This document shows positions 1 through 11,191 of a DNA stretch of 64,000 bases, piece by piece. The stretch is from Streptomyces sp. Sge12. Lineage in GTDB: Bacteria > Actinomycetota > Actinomycetes > Streptomycetales > Streptomycetaceae. Made by a program: the position numbers and the translations under genes. Location of the stretch: NCBI RefSeq assembly GCF_002080455.1, contig NZ_CP020555.1:2418001-2482000 (forward strand), in the 5' to 3' direction. The notes beneath the pieces were generated by a model. The model had not been told where the DNA came from. It worked only from the letters and a program-made list of their open reading frames with translations, and did not search any database. Position 1 is the first letter of the stretch; each line of letters opens with the position of its first letter.

Positions 1-439
1 CGGCGGCCAGGGTCTGCGCCATGTGCGCGCCGTACGGGGTGCAGGCGCGGGCCCCGACCACGGAGACCGAACGCAGGGCCCAGGTACGCAGGTTCGACCG
101 GCCCCGCAGCCACAGCCCGACGGGCCGTTCGTCGCCGAGGTCGTCGAGCTGGGTCGGCCACTCGGCCGACCCCGGGAACACGAACCGGCCGCCCGCCGCG
201 GCGGCCAGTGAGAGGTCCCGCTCGGGGTCGGCCAGTATGGCCCGTCTGCGGTATCCGGCGAGCCGCTCCGGTCCCACGCCCGACGGCGTGCCCGGTTCGG
301 CCCCGGGGTCGGTGAGCAGCCGCATCAGCCCCACCGCGCCGAACTCCCGCAGCCACCGCCCGCCGTGTGCGTCCCCGGGCTCCAGCACCCGGGTGAGCGC
401 GGCCCGCGCCAGCAGTTCCGCGTCCCCGGCGCCGGTCAT
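1..439 (-). CDS. dprA: DprA (DNA processing protein A), N-terminal part, runs off the window
   Basis: Partial gene whose 3' end lies outside the window. It starts at ATG 439, overlapping the comM stop by ATGA, and reads about 146 codons to position 1. The last visible residues, SVVGARACTPYGAHMAQ, are the beginning of the Rossmann-like DprA fold. Upstream are the helical N-terminal domain and the PVGLWLRG strand typical of DprA/Smf. The family loads RecA on incoming single-stranded DNA in natural transformation. In Streptomyces its role is unproven. It is the last gene seen of the yraN-comM-dprA operon, so the insertion in comM upstream separates it from the operon promoter and may be polar on it. 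Confidence 0.9.
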   Translation of the reverse strand, partial: MTGAGDAELLARAALTRVLEPGDAHGGRWLREFGAVGLMRLLTDPGAEPGTPSGVGPERLAGYRRRAILADPERDLSLAAAAGGRFVFPGSAEWPTQLDDLGDERPVGLWLRGRSNLRTWALRSVSVVGARACTPYGAHMAQTLAA

Positions 440-1908
440 GTTCCGGCCCCCGGCAGCGACATCGCCCCGCGGGCGATCCCGGTCCGCAGCTCCAGTGCCA
501 CGGCGACGTCCAGCGCGTCGGGCCGGTCCCGCGCGCGCAGGTCGGCCACGGTCCAGGCGACCCGCAGCACCCGGTCCAGCCCGCGCGCGGTGAGCAGCCC
601 CCGTTCCAGATCGCGTTCGGCGGGGGCCAGCGCCCCCGGGCCGGCCTGCCACCGGGTGCGCAGTTCCTGCCCGGGCACTTCGGAGTTGAGCCGCCAGGGC
701 GTGTCGGCGAGCCTGGCCGCGGCGCGTTCCCGGGCCTCCCGCACCCGGTCTGCGACCACGGCGGTGGATTCCCCGCGGCCGCCCTGCCCCAGCAGGTCGC
801 CGCGGGTCACGGGCTCGACCTCGACCCTCAGGTCCACCCGGTCGAGCAACGGCCCGGACAGGCGCGCCTGGTAACGCCGGATCACCGAGGGCGGGCACTC
901 GCAGCCGGCTCCGTGCAGGGTGTGCCGTCCGCACGGGCACGGGTTCGCGGCGAGCACCATCAGGAATCTGGCGGGCAGCCTCACCACTCCGGCGGCGCGG
1001 GCGATGACCACGTGTCCCGATTCGAGGGGCTGGCGCAGCGCGTCCAGGGCCCGGCTGTGGAACTCGGCGGCCTCGTCGAGGAAGAGCACGCCGCGGTGGG
1101 CCAGGGAGACCGCCCCGGGCCTCGGGATCCCGGTCCCGCCGCCCACGAGGGACTGCATGGTGGCCGAATGGTGCGGCGCGCAGTACGGGGGCCTTGCGAC
1201 CAGCGGTTCGCCGGGCGGCAGGATTCCCGCGACCGAGTGGACGGCCGTGACTTCCACGGAGTCCTGGCGGGTGAGCGGCGGCAGCAGCCAGGGCAGCCGC
1301 TCGGCCAGCATGGTCTTGCCCGCTCCGGGCGGTCCGCTGAGGAAGAGGTGGTGTCCTCCGGCGGCCGCGACCTCCAGGGCGCGGCGGGCGGTGTGCTGTC
1401 CGGCCACGTCGGCGAGGTCGGGGAAGCCGCCGCCGTCCTCCCGCCCGGGACGGGCGCGGGCCAGCCCCGTCCCCAGACCCGCCCCCGGGACGAGCAGCCC
1501 GGCGAGCATCGGATCGGGCCGGCCCGGCGGGTCGCCGGGCTCCTCCTCGGGGACCTCGCCGCCGGTGAGGACCGCGATCAGCCGGCGCAGGCTGCGTACG
1601 CCGAGCACCGAGACGTCCGGGACGAGGGCGGCCTCGGCGGCGCACTGCTGAGGGACCACCACCTGCCGGTAGCCGGCCTCCGCGGCGGCGAGGACGGCGG
1701 GCAGGATCCCCCGGACCGGGCGCACCCGGCCGTCCAGCCCCAGCTCGCCGATCAGGACGAGGTCGGCGATCAGGCCCGGGTCCACCACCTCGGCGGCCCC
1801 GAGCACTGCCGCCGCGACGGCCAGGTCGAAACCCGCACCGGATTTGGGTACGGAGGCCGGGCTCAGCCCGACCGTGAGCTTCTTCTGCGGCCAGGCCGCG
1901 CCCGAGTT
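436..1908 (-). pseudogene. comM: comM/yifB 3' fragment (AAA+ and Mg-chelatase domains) left of the inserted element
   Basis: This is the C-terminal 490 codons of ComM/YifB. The reading frame is open from codon AAC at 1908 (NSGAAWPQKKLTVGLS...) to the stop at 436. It holds the rest of the N-terminal domain, Walker A GPPGAGKTML, the Walker B region LFLDEAAEF, and the C-terminal Mg-chelatase domain with NPCPCG. The first 54 codons lie 30 kb away at 31966-32127. Immediately upstream in this frame the element gives a TGA at 1936-1938 and no ATG. Any expression would need an internal GTG such as the one at 1806. Family members are hexameric branch-migration helicases used in transformation. Here the gene is disrupted, although the ATPase domain itself is intact. 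Confidence 0.93.
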
Positions 1909-1914
1909 TTGTAC

Positions 1915-1938
1915 TTCCCTGATGATGTCATCTGTTCA
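1915..1938 (+). repeat. Left terminal inverted repeat of the element
   Basis: TTCCCTG (1915-1921), 11 variable bases, then TGTTCA (1933-1938). The same two blocks with the same spacing occur in inverted orientation at the right end. It is preceded by six bases TTGTAC (1909-1914) and then comM sequence ending GAGTT. Likely recombinase binding and exchange region. Confidence 0.75.
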
Positions 1939-1960
1939 AACACGTACAGAGGAGCTCAGG

Positions 1961-3490
1961 TTGAGCGAGTGGCACGTGGTATGGGTTCCAGATCCAGGGC
2001 ACTGGGGGACGCAGCCCGCAGACGGTAGCTTCGGGGTACATGATCTGCCCGGGGCAGTGGCCCGCATCGGCCTGAGGCCGGGCGATCCGGTGTACATCAG
2101 GCCCGACGGCATCGTGGACCTCGATCTCTTGAATCTCGTACGGTCCACAGTTTTCCGGAACCTGGAACGGGAGACGAAGAGGAATTATGCGACGGACTAC
2201 CGGCTACTGCTGAACTATCTGTCCTCGCGTGGGCTGTCGTGGAGGGAAGCGACGCCGCGGGTTTTGGAGGATTACAGAGACTGGCGGTGCGATGCCCCGG
2301 AGAATCCCGTCCGGATTAGCGGTACAAAGTGGAACCGCGAGGCTGCGGCGTTCACGAAACTGTTCAAGTGGGGCAAGGTCTATCCCCTGCCGGTGGATGT
2401 CTCGCGAAGTGAGGACCGGGCGGCGGACTCGGTCAGCTCGCGGGTGTCGTGGGGGACCCCTCGAACCTGGGGCTTGTGGTCTGACATCGGGTTGCGCGGT
2501 CACACTCGCGCCGGTGTCGCGGCGCCGATGTGGGAATCACGGACTGAGCTGCGGAACACGAGCTTCGTGCAGCTGCTCTTGAGCTCGGGCCTGCGGCGGC
2601 AAGAAGGCGGTTCGCTGCTCGTCTTCGAGCTGCCAGCTCAGCGCCTGCGCCATGGCCGTTACATGCATGGCCGCATCGCAGGCGCGGTGACAAGGTCGAA
2701 GAACAGCCGGACGTACTACGCGTCAGTTGATTCCGTCGGCCAGGTCGAGGCATACGTCGAATCGGAGCGGGCCTGGGTGGTGCAACGCGCCCAAGAGGCC
2801 GGCCGTTATGAGCGCCTGCCGACGATGCGGCTGGTCACAGGGGTGACGCATGGCCTGAAACCGAAGGTCGAGTGGGTGGATTCGGACGGCGTTGTCGGTG
2901 GTCAGGAGCTCAGCCGTATGGGGTGGCGTGAGCGTCAGTGGTTGTTCATTGATGGACCGGAGGGGCCGGAGCCGGCGTGGTTGTGGCTGACGGAACAGGG
3001 TCTGCCGATGGCCCCGGACCGATGGAACGGTGTTTTCCGGATGGCCAATCTGCGCTGCGAGGAGACCCTTCTGACGGAGGGAGAGCGGAAGGTCCGGCGA
3101 CAGTTCAGGCTGGCCGAGGTACAGGGCAAGACCCCGTACGTGACGCCTCACTCCTGCCGGCACTCGATGGCGCTCTACATGCTGATCTTGCTGAACGAGC
3201 TGTTCGAGAAGCGCTACGGGCTCACCGAGAAGGACCGGCGGGACTTCGCCCTGCTGTTCGGCGACCCGTGGTGGCTGGTCAAGACGTTGCTGGGGCATGC
3301 GGACGTCGAGACTACAAAGCGGCACTACCTCGCGCCGGTCGCGCATCTACAGCTCGAGTCGATCCTCGCTGCTGCAGAGACCACTGATGAGGGCGAGGGT
3401 GTCGATGATCTGGATGGCGTGTTCGCCCGGCTGGCCCGGGAGACCGCGGGCATCCAGGACATCGACCTGCTCCTTGGGGCAGTGTCGTGA
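1961..3490 (+). CDS. Tyrosine recombinase 1 (TnpA-like), first of three
   Basis: Site-specific tyrosine recombinase, probably part of the integration/excision complex. The start chosen is TTG 1961, preceded six bases earlier by AGAGGAG; ATGs at 1922/1925 are in frame but lie within the terminal repeat. It encodes 509 residues. An N-terminal SAM-like core-binding region (residues about 55-130) precedes the catalytic domain. Catalytic residues visible are the box I Arg in SSGLRRQEGG (about 211), HSCRH (about 397-401), LLGHADVETT and the Tyr of KRHYLAP (about 455). It overlaps the next gene at GTGA, implying translational coupling. Tn554 has one protein of this type (TnpA); here there appear to be two such genes plus a TnpB-like gene. 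Confidence 0.85.
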   Translation: MSEWHVVWVPDPGHWGTQPADGSFGVHDLPGAVARIGLRPGDPVYIRPDGIVDLDLLNLVRSTVFRNLERETKRNYATDYRLLLNYLSSRGLSWREATPRVLEDYRDWRCDAPENPVRISGTKWNREAAAFTKLFKWGKVYPLPVDVSRSEDRAADSVSSRVSWGTPRTWGLWSDIGLRGHTRAGVAAPMWESRTELRNTSFVQLLLSSGLRRQEGGSLLVFELPAQRLRHGRYMHGRIAGAVTRSKNSRTYYASVDSVGQVEAYVESERAWVVQRAQEAGRYERLPTMRLVTGVTHGLKPKVEWVDSDGVVGGQELSRMGWRERQWLFIDGPEGPEPAWLWLTEQGLPMAPDRWNGVFRMANLRCEETLLTEGERKVRRQFRLAEVQGKTPYVTPHSCRHSMALYMLILLNELFEKRYGLTEKDRRDFALLFGDPWWLVKTLLGHADVETTKRHYLAPVAHLQLESILAAAETTDEGEGVDDLDGVFARLARETAGIQDIDLLLGAVS

Positions 3491-5216
3491 GCAGGCGGGG
3501 GCACAGGGCCCAGCCACCGCCTCCCAACCATCGTGTCGAGTCGGCCCTGGCCCCAGGGTCTGTAGTCGTGACGGTCACCAACAAGGCCGGTCAGAGAGCG
3601 GAGTACGACTTCGGCGGCCTTCAGGTGGCTGGGCCAATGCAGCGGTCGCTGGCCGCAGCTTTCGCCGCACAGTCTCGCAACTGGACGAGTCACCGGACAG
3701 CGCAAACCTGTTGGAACAAGCTCGGGGTGTTCGCTCAGTTCATCGGCTCGTTGGAATGCCCGCCCGACGACCTTGACGGTCTGACGGGCGCCGCGCTGCA
3801 GAGCTGGCGGGACAAGCACATTGACACAAACAGCGGCAAAGGCCTGCTCAGCGCAGTACGGGCCCTGCTGCGGCAGGATCCGCGGCTGGCTGTCGGGCCG
3901 GCGGCTGAAGAACTGGCCCGCCGGATTCCAGCGCCGGCACCCAGTAGACAGTCTTACCAGCAGGCCGAACGGGAGCAGGTGGTACTGACCGCTCGGCGCC
4001 AGTTCCGCGCGGCCCTTCTCCGAATCAGTGAGAACACTCGACTGCTGGAGGAGTGGCGGGCGGGTCATCTTGTTGCAGGCAGCCGTGAGTGGAAGATCGG
4101 GAAGATTCTCGATCACACTGCCCGCACGGGGGACGTGCCGCGCACGGCCTATCCGGGCGGGCAGGTCCACGTGACCCATCGCAAGCTGCTGGGGGGCAAC
4201 CGTTCGGAGAAGACCTGGGGCCGATTGTTCCTCGACCGTTCAGAGCTCACGGCGCTAGCAGTCTTGCTGACCGACCGGTTCGGATGGAATCTGTCCCAGT
4301 ACGACCGCATGCCAGTGCCGACTGCGGCGCCGTCGGCCGGTGAGGCAACCTCGGTGACCTACCAGATTCAGGTCGAAAAGCACCGAGCCGGTAAAGGGCG
4401 GTGGTTCTCCACCGAGAACGTGACCGATTCAGGGGCAGACTCCCCCGGGAGGCTGGTTACCCAGGCTCTGATAGCCACGGCTCACGGCCGCGCCCTCGCC
4501 AACACGCTGGTGCCGGGGACTGACCTGCTGATGGTCGCTCGAAGCCACCGACCCGAGAAAAAGCATAGGGACTTGGACCGGCCCGCCTCGCTAGGCCCCC
4601 TGGACTTCGGGATCCCGGATGATCTGGCGTCGTGGTGGGCGCGCGGCCAGGGGCTGGGCGGGTCGCCGTTCCAGCGGGCTCGCCGAACCACGGTGACCCG
4701 TGCGGGCCGCCCCTTGCAGCACACGCAGGGCACCCACGAGAGCATCTACGTTCTGCCCGACCCGCAGGTTCAGGAGACCTCTCGTGGTGTCTTCGAAGCT
4801 GGTGCTCTGGATGCTCTGGCTCAAGCCCGTTCCACTGCCTTCGGCGGGAAAATCGCGGACTCGCCGGACCCGAGCCATCAAGAGACGGCAACAGCGGACT
4901 GCGAGGACGAGGACTCCAGTCCTTGGCCAGCTCCCGAGGGCGGTTGCGGGGCAGACTTTCTGCTCTGTCTGGCCTGTCCAAACGCCCATGTCCACCCTGG
5001 GCATCACCCACGGCTCGCGTACCTGCACCAGCAGATCCTGAGTCTGCGGTCCGTTACGGACGATCGCAGGTTCCATGAGCGCTGGGGCGATCACGTGCTC
5101 CGGCTGGAGAACCTGCGCGACAAGATCGGTCTGACCGCCTGGACGGCAGACCCCGGCCGGGTCAACGACAACGACCGCACGATTGTCCGGCTTCTGCTGA
5201 AGGAAGACCTCGCGCC

Positions 5217-5220
<4 letters not shown>
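3487..5220 (+). CDS. Tyrosine recombinase-like protein 2, degenerate catalytic boxes
   Basis: A 577-residue protein starting at GTG 3487 inside the previous stop (GTGA) and ending in an ATGA overlap with the third recombinase. Similarity to tyrosine recombinases is weaker. An N-terminal helical core-binding-like region (about 60-150) is followed by a C-terminal part with RARRTTVTRAG and THESIYVLPD, which sit where HxxRR and the nucleophile Tyr are expected. The box II His is replaced by Gln in this alignment. A Cys/His-rich stretch, CGADFLLCLACPNAHVHPGHH (about 498-518), may bind zinc. Position and coupling suggest an accessory or partner recombinase of the complex. The catalytic assignment is by eye and should be treated as tentative. 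Confidence 0.7.
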
Positions 5221-7768
<2,548 letters not shown>

Positions 7769-7924
7769 TGCTCCCTCCGCCGCGGTGCGGCCAGACGGCG
7801 TGGAGCCAAGCTACGTGGCCTGGGCCGGCTGGCTGGCTCCGCTTTCGACCGCACGGCGACCAGCACTGCCTGATCGCAGTTCTCAACGAATGGCTTTGAA
7901 CGGAGGTGGCCTTCGCGTCTTCGT

Positions 7925-8255
7925 TCACCAGTCCCGGCCGGCGGTCAGAACCTCCGCATCCGCGTCCGTGAACCCGTATGCCGGCGCGGCGAAACAGAAC
8001 TCGTCGCAGATCCACTCGCGCGCGACCGTCTCGATCCCGCTTCCGGCCGCGACGAACTCCCTGTCCACGAGGTTGAACTCCTCCGTCGCAGCCTGGGTGA
8101 GCCCATACAGGGTTCCCAGTTCCGACGGCTGCCCGGCCTCAATCCGCTCACACAACCGCAGCAGGATCATCTTCCCCCTGTCGACCACCTGATTAGGGAA
8201 GTACGGGCGGCCGCAGGAACGCGTGTCCCGCTACCTGCTGGCTTGTGGTCGGCAT
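7925..8255 (-). pseudogene. DUF5713-family gene, frameshifted
   Basis: Two pieces of one gene lie in different frames. From ATG 8255, with AGGAGG about five bases upstream, the frame reads MPTTSQQVAGHAFLRP and then stops. After a frame change the sequence continues YFPNQVVDRGKMILLRLCERIE ... GSGIETVAREWICDEF ... AYGFTDADAEVLTAGRDW and ends at 7925. The order and motifs fit the small DUF5713 proteins found widely in Streptomyces; the segment that normally joins the pieces (MYED-like) appears deleted. Function of the family is unknown. A shorter GTG-started product (87 residues from 8188) is possible but would lack the N-terminus. The family assignment is from memory. Confidence 0.65.
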
Positions 8256-8394
8256 GGTGCCCTCCTACCTCCGCGTTGAACTGACGCGCCGATCATGCAC
8301 AGCACCACTGACAACGACACCACCTCTGCAGGGCCGACCCCCCACGACCAGGACTTTCACAGCACGGCCTAGCACACCAGGGACGGAGCCGGTC

Positions 8395-8844
8395 TCAGAG
8401 CGCCTCCACCCACTCGACGGGCTCACACGTGAGGTCCGCAACCGCCTCACCCGCGGGCGCTCCCACATGACGCACGGCGGTCTCCTGCGGAAGTTCGGGA
8501 ACGGCGGCGGCGCAGGGGATGGCGGCCGCGCACGAGGCGCAGGCATCTGCAAGATGCCAGGTGAGGCCTCGGTCCGCTCGGATCAGCAGGAGCCGTAGCA
8601 CACCAGAACAGGGACCCTGGCGCCCGTGCCACCCACAAGCCCTTTCTCGGCACTGACAGGTACGCAGGTACGCCGGCAGCTGGGACTCGACGAGGTGCCC
8701 CACGAGATGCCGGCGGACCTGCACAGCCCCCTCGGCGCCCACGGCCACGACCGGCTGCGGGCAGGCACTACACGTCAGCACGGGCCGCCCGGTCGAACTG
8801 CCGATCGTGACGGTCCAGGCGCGTGCAGACATGGCGATGGACAT
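8395..8844 (-). CDS. Cys-rich hypothetical protein, divergent from the XRE regulator
   Basis: Unrecognised 149-residue protein. The start is ATG 8844, chosen because GGAGGG lies just upstream; the longer open frame to 8997 would run through the operator-like repeats. It has about ten cysteines, mostly in pairs or clusters (TCSACP, CQCRERACGWH, DACASCAA), suggesting one or two zinc-binding sites. There is no membrane segment or signal peptide. It is transcribed away from the small XRE gene at 9012, and the shared upstream region holds three copies of a 16-bp motif, so the two are probably co-regulated. Function unknown. Confidence 0.55.
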   Translation of the reverse strand: MSIAMSARAWTVTIGSSTGRPVLTCSACPQPVVAVGAEGAVQVRRHLVGHLVESQLPAYLRTCQCRERACGWHGRQGPCSGVLRLLLIRADRGLTWHLADACASCAAAIPCAAAVPELPQETAVRHVGAPAGEAVADLTCEPVEWVEAL

Positions 8845-8914
8845 CGGTCCCTCCAAACCGTGAGCAATCAGCCGCCGGCAATGCGTCCGGGCGGCTACGG
8901 GCGCGGACACCGTA

Positions 8915-8997
8915 GTGCAGACCCCTGCCCCGCCGGGGTCGGCCCGTACCGACATAAATAGGGCAGAGGTCTGCACTGCCAGGGCAGGGGTCTGCAC
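8915..8997. promoter_or_regulatory. Three copies of a 16-bp operator-like repeat between divergent genes
   Basis: GGGCAGRGGTCTGCAC occurs at 8961-8976 and 8982-8997 in direct orientation, 21 bp apart (two helical turns), and once inverted at 8915-8930. Each contains the dyad GCAG(A/G)-GG-TCTGC. The repeats sit between the Cys-rich gene (start 8844) and the XRE gene (start 9012), so they are the likely binding sites of that XRE protein. The match is read directly; binding is inferred. Confidence 0.65.
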
Positions 8998-9011
8998 CGT
9001 CGGATGGGTCC

Positions 9012-9275
9012 GTGACGATCATCCCGCCGCCGGAGCCTGACCCGACGGCACTCAGGCACTCGCTCGCTCGCCTGCGTGCGCAGCACGGTTGGAGCTATGA
9101 CGAGCTCGCTGCCCGCAGCGGCCTCTCTCGCCGGACCCTGATCGAGATCGAACAGGGTCGCACGATCGGCACGCTTGCGACTTGGCACGCTCTCGCCCAC
9201 TCCTTCTCCATCCCCCTGGGCGAGCTCCTGGATCCGCTGTGCTCGGGGCACGAGCCTCCAGCGGCCGGCGGCTGA
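9012..9275 (+). CDS. Small XRE-family transcriptional regulator
   Basis: An 87-residue, almost purely helix-turn-helix protein starting at GTG 9012. The HTH runs from about residue 14 to 70 (LRHSLARLRAQHGWSYDELAARSGLSRRTL... then IEIEQGRTIGTLATWHALAHSF), the classic XRE/Cro pattern with recognition helix SRRTLIEIEQG. It lacks an effector domain, so it is probably a simple repressor. It starts 15 bp after the last of three 16-bp operator-like repeats, consistent with autoregulation and control of the divergent Cys-rich gene. The next gene in the same direction is the SF1 helicase at 9507, about 230 bp away, which may or may not be in the same transcript. Confidence 0.8.
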   Translation: MTIIPPPEPDPTALRHSLARLRAQHGWSYDELAARSGLSRRTLIEIEQGRTIGTLATWHALAHSFSIPLGELLDPLCSGHEPPAAGG

Positions 9276-9506
9276 GCACGGCCAGCCGTTGGCCACCCGA
9301 ACGTGGTGGCGCTCTCGTACGCGCGTGCTGTATTCGGATTCTTGTCGCCATCGTGTCACCACATCGGGCGGACCGGGCGGCGCGTACGCAAGACACGGGC
9401 GGATACGTTGGCACTTTTTGACTCCGGCACCTGCCCAGGGTGCGGCCCTTCCCCTGCACCCACATGCCTGTGGCGCGGGCTTCGAGCTTCCGGAGAGATC
9501 TGTTCC

Positions 9507-10976
9507 ATGCCCTTTCCCGCTACCGATGAACAAGCCGCTGCCCTGGAGGCGTTCCGCAGCGGTGGCCATCTCGCCATCCAGGCGGGGGCAGGCACAGGCA
9601 AAACGTCCACGCTTGCCTTCCTCACGGAACAGATGCCGCTGCAGCGTGGGCGATACCTTGCCTTCAACCGGGCTATCGCCCTGGACGCCGCCGCCCGCTT
9701 CCCCTCGGCGGTCCAATGCAAGACGGCCCACTCACTGGCCTACGCCGCGCTCGGCCACCGCTTCCGAGGCCGCCTGAATGCTCCTAGGCGGCCCGGCTGG
9801 CAGATTGGGCAGGACCTAGGCCTTAGCACCCCAGCCGACATCGGCCCGGTGGGGTTGCTGCCAGCCACGCTGTCCAACGCCATGCTGCGGACGCTGACTC
9901 GCTTTTGCCAGTCGGCCGATATGCGACTGGCCAACCATCACGTTCCGCAGCTGCGGGGCCTGGACGACGATGATCATGCGGAACTGGCCGATCTGATTCT
10001 GCCGTACGCGGCGAAGGCATGGGCTGATCTGCAGGACCCCTATGGTGGCGCGGTCCGTTTCGAGCACGACCACTACCTGAAGATGTGGGCTTTGACCGAG
10101 CCGGTGCTGCACGGCGACTTCCTCTTGCTGGACGAAGCCCAGGACACTAACCCTGTCCTTGAGCAAATCGTTCTGGCCCAGCAGGAGCACACTCAGATTG
10201 TCATGGTCGGTGACTCGGCGCAGGCCATCTACGGCTGGCGCGGTGCTCGGGATGTGATGGCACGGTTCACCGGCCACCACCTCACGCTCACGCGGTCCTT
10301 TCGCTTCGGCCCCGCGCTCGCCATCGAGGCCAACCGCTGGCTCGCCCTCAGCAACGCTCCTATCCGGCTAACCGGGACGCCTGACATTCCCACCACGATC
10401 GGACCCCGTGCCGGGTACCCAAATGCGATCCTGTGCAGGACCAACATCGGTGCGATGACTGAGGTTCTCGCACTCGTGGCCGCAGGGACCGCAACGGCAC
10501 TAGTCGGCGGCGGTGACTCGCTGCGTGCCCTGGCACGGGCCGCCCGCGACCTCCTCCAAGGACGCCGCACCCATCACCCCGAACTCGTGCTGTTCACCAA
10601 CTGGCCATCACTACGCGACTTTGCCGAGTACGACCCCGCCGGAAGCGATCTCCAGCCGTTCGCCAACCTCGTCGACGAGCACGGCCCCGAAGCTATCCTT
10701 CAGGCCGTCGACCAGCTCGTTCCCGAAGACGCGGCCGAGGTCACCGTCTCCACTGCCCACAAGGCCAAGGGTCGGGAATGGGCCCGGGTTCGCATCGCAG
10801 CCGATTTCACGCCGCCTGCCGACAGCGATACGGTCAGCGCCCAAGATCACCCCTTTCCCAAACCCGTCGATGAGGCAGAGGCCCGCTTGGCGTACGTCGC
10901 CGTCACTCGGGCGCGCCACCACCTGGACCCCATCGGTCTGACCTGGATCAGCCGGCACCCCTACACCCTTGCCTGA
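9507..10976 (+). CDS. UvrD/Rep-like superfamily 1 DNA helicase
   Basis: A 489-residue SF1A helicase. The start ATG 9507 has GGAGAG ten bases upstream; the longer frame from 9303 has no support. All helicase motifs are present: QAGAGTGKTST (motif I), LLLDEAQDTNP (II), VMVGDSAQAIYGWRGA (III), TLTRSFRFG (IV), TVSTAHKAKGREW (V) and YVAVTRARHHL (VI). It is shorter than PcrA/UvrD (about 700), lacking most of the 1B/2B insertions. It converges with the Gabija-like pair, whose own helicase is a different SF1 protein. Within a defence island such stand-alone helicases are often part of phage-resistance modules, but no partner nuclease is fused or adjacent on this strand. Role unknown. Confidence 0.85.
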   Translation: MPFPATDEQAAALEAFRSGGHLAIQAGAGTGKTSTLAFLTEQMPLQRGRYLAFNRAIALDAAARFPSAVQCKTAHSLAYAALGHRFRGRLNAPRRPGWQIGQDLGLSTPADIGPVGLLPATLSNAMLRTLTRFCQSADMRLANHHVPQLRGLDDDDHAELADLILPYAAKAWADLQDPYGGAVRFEHDHYLKMWALTEPVLHGDFLLLDEAQDTNPVLEQIVLAQQEHTQIVMVGDSAQAIYGWRGARDVMARFTGHHLTLTRSFRFGPALAIEANRWLALSNAPIRLTGTPDIPTTIGPRAGYPNAILCRTNIGAMTEVLALVAAGTATALVGGGDSLRALARAARDLLQGRRTHHPELVLFTNWPSLRDFAEYDPAGSDLQPFANLVDEHGPEAILQAVDQLVPEDAAEVTVSTAHKAKGREWARVRIAADFTPPADSDTVSAQDHPFPKPVDEAEARLAYVAVTRARHHLDPIGLTWISRHPYTLA

Positions 10977-11191
10977 ACCCGACCGGCCCCGATACTCGCC
11001 ACAGCCGACTTACTTGCTCCTGAACCATGGCGCCTGGGTCCGGGACTAATGTTCCTGACAGGCGGCTCCGAAATGGATCGCTAGGCGATCGAGCTTTTCC
11101 GGTCGAGCAAGTGGACTGAAGAAATATACGTGGGGTAGCGCGCCGATCCGGACAGAATTTCCAACACTAATCCGAAAGCACGAGATCTAAC

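Noticed and set aside
8194..8204. AGGGAAGTAC matching the left element end
   Set aside because: It is explained by coding of the conserved Tyr-Phe-Pro of the DUF5713 gene, and the second block of the terminal repeat is missing.
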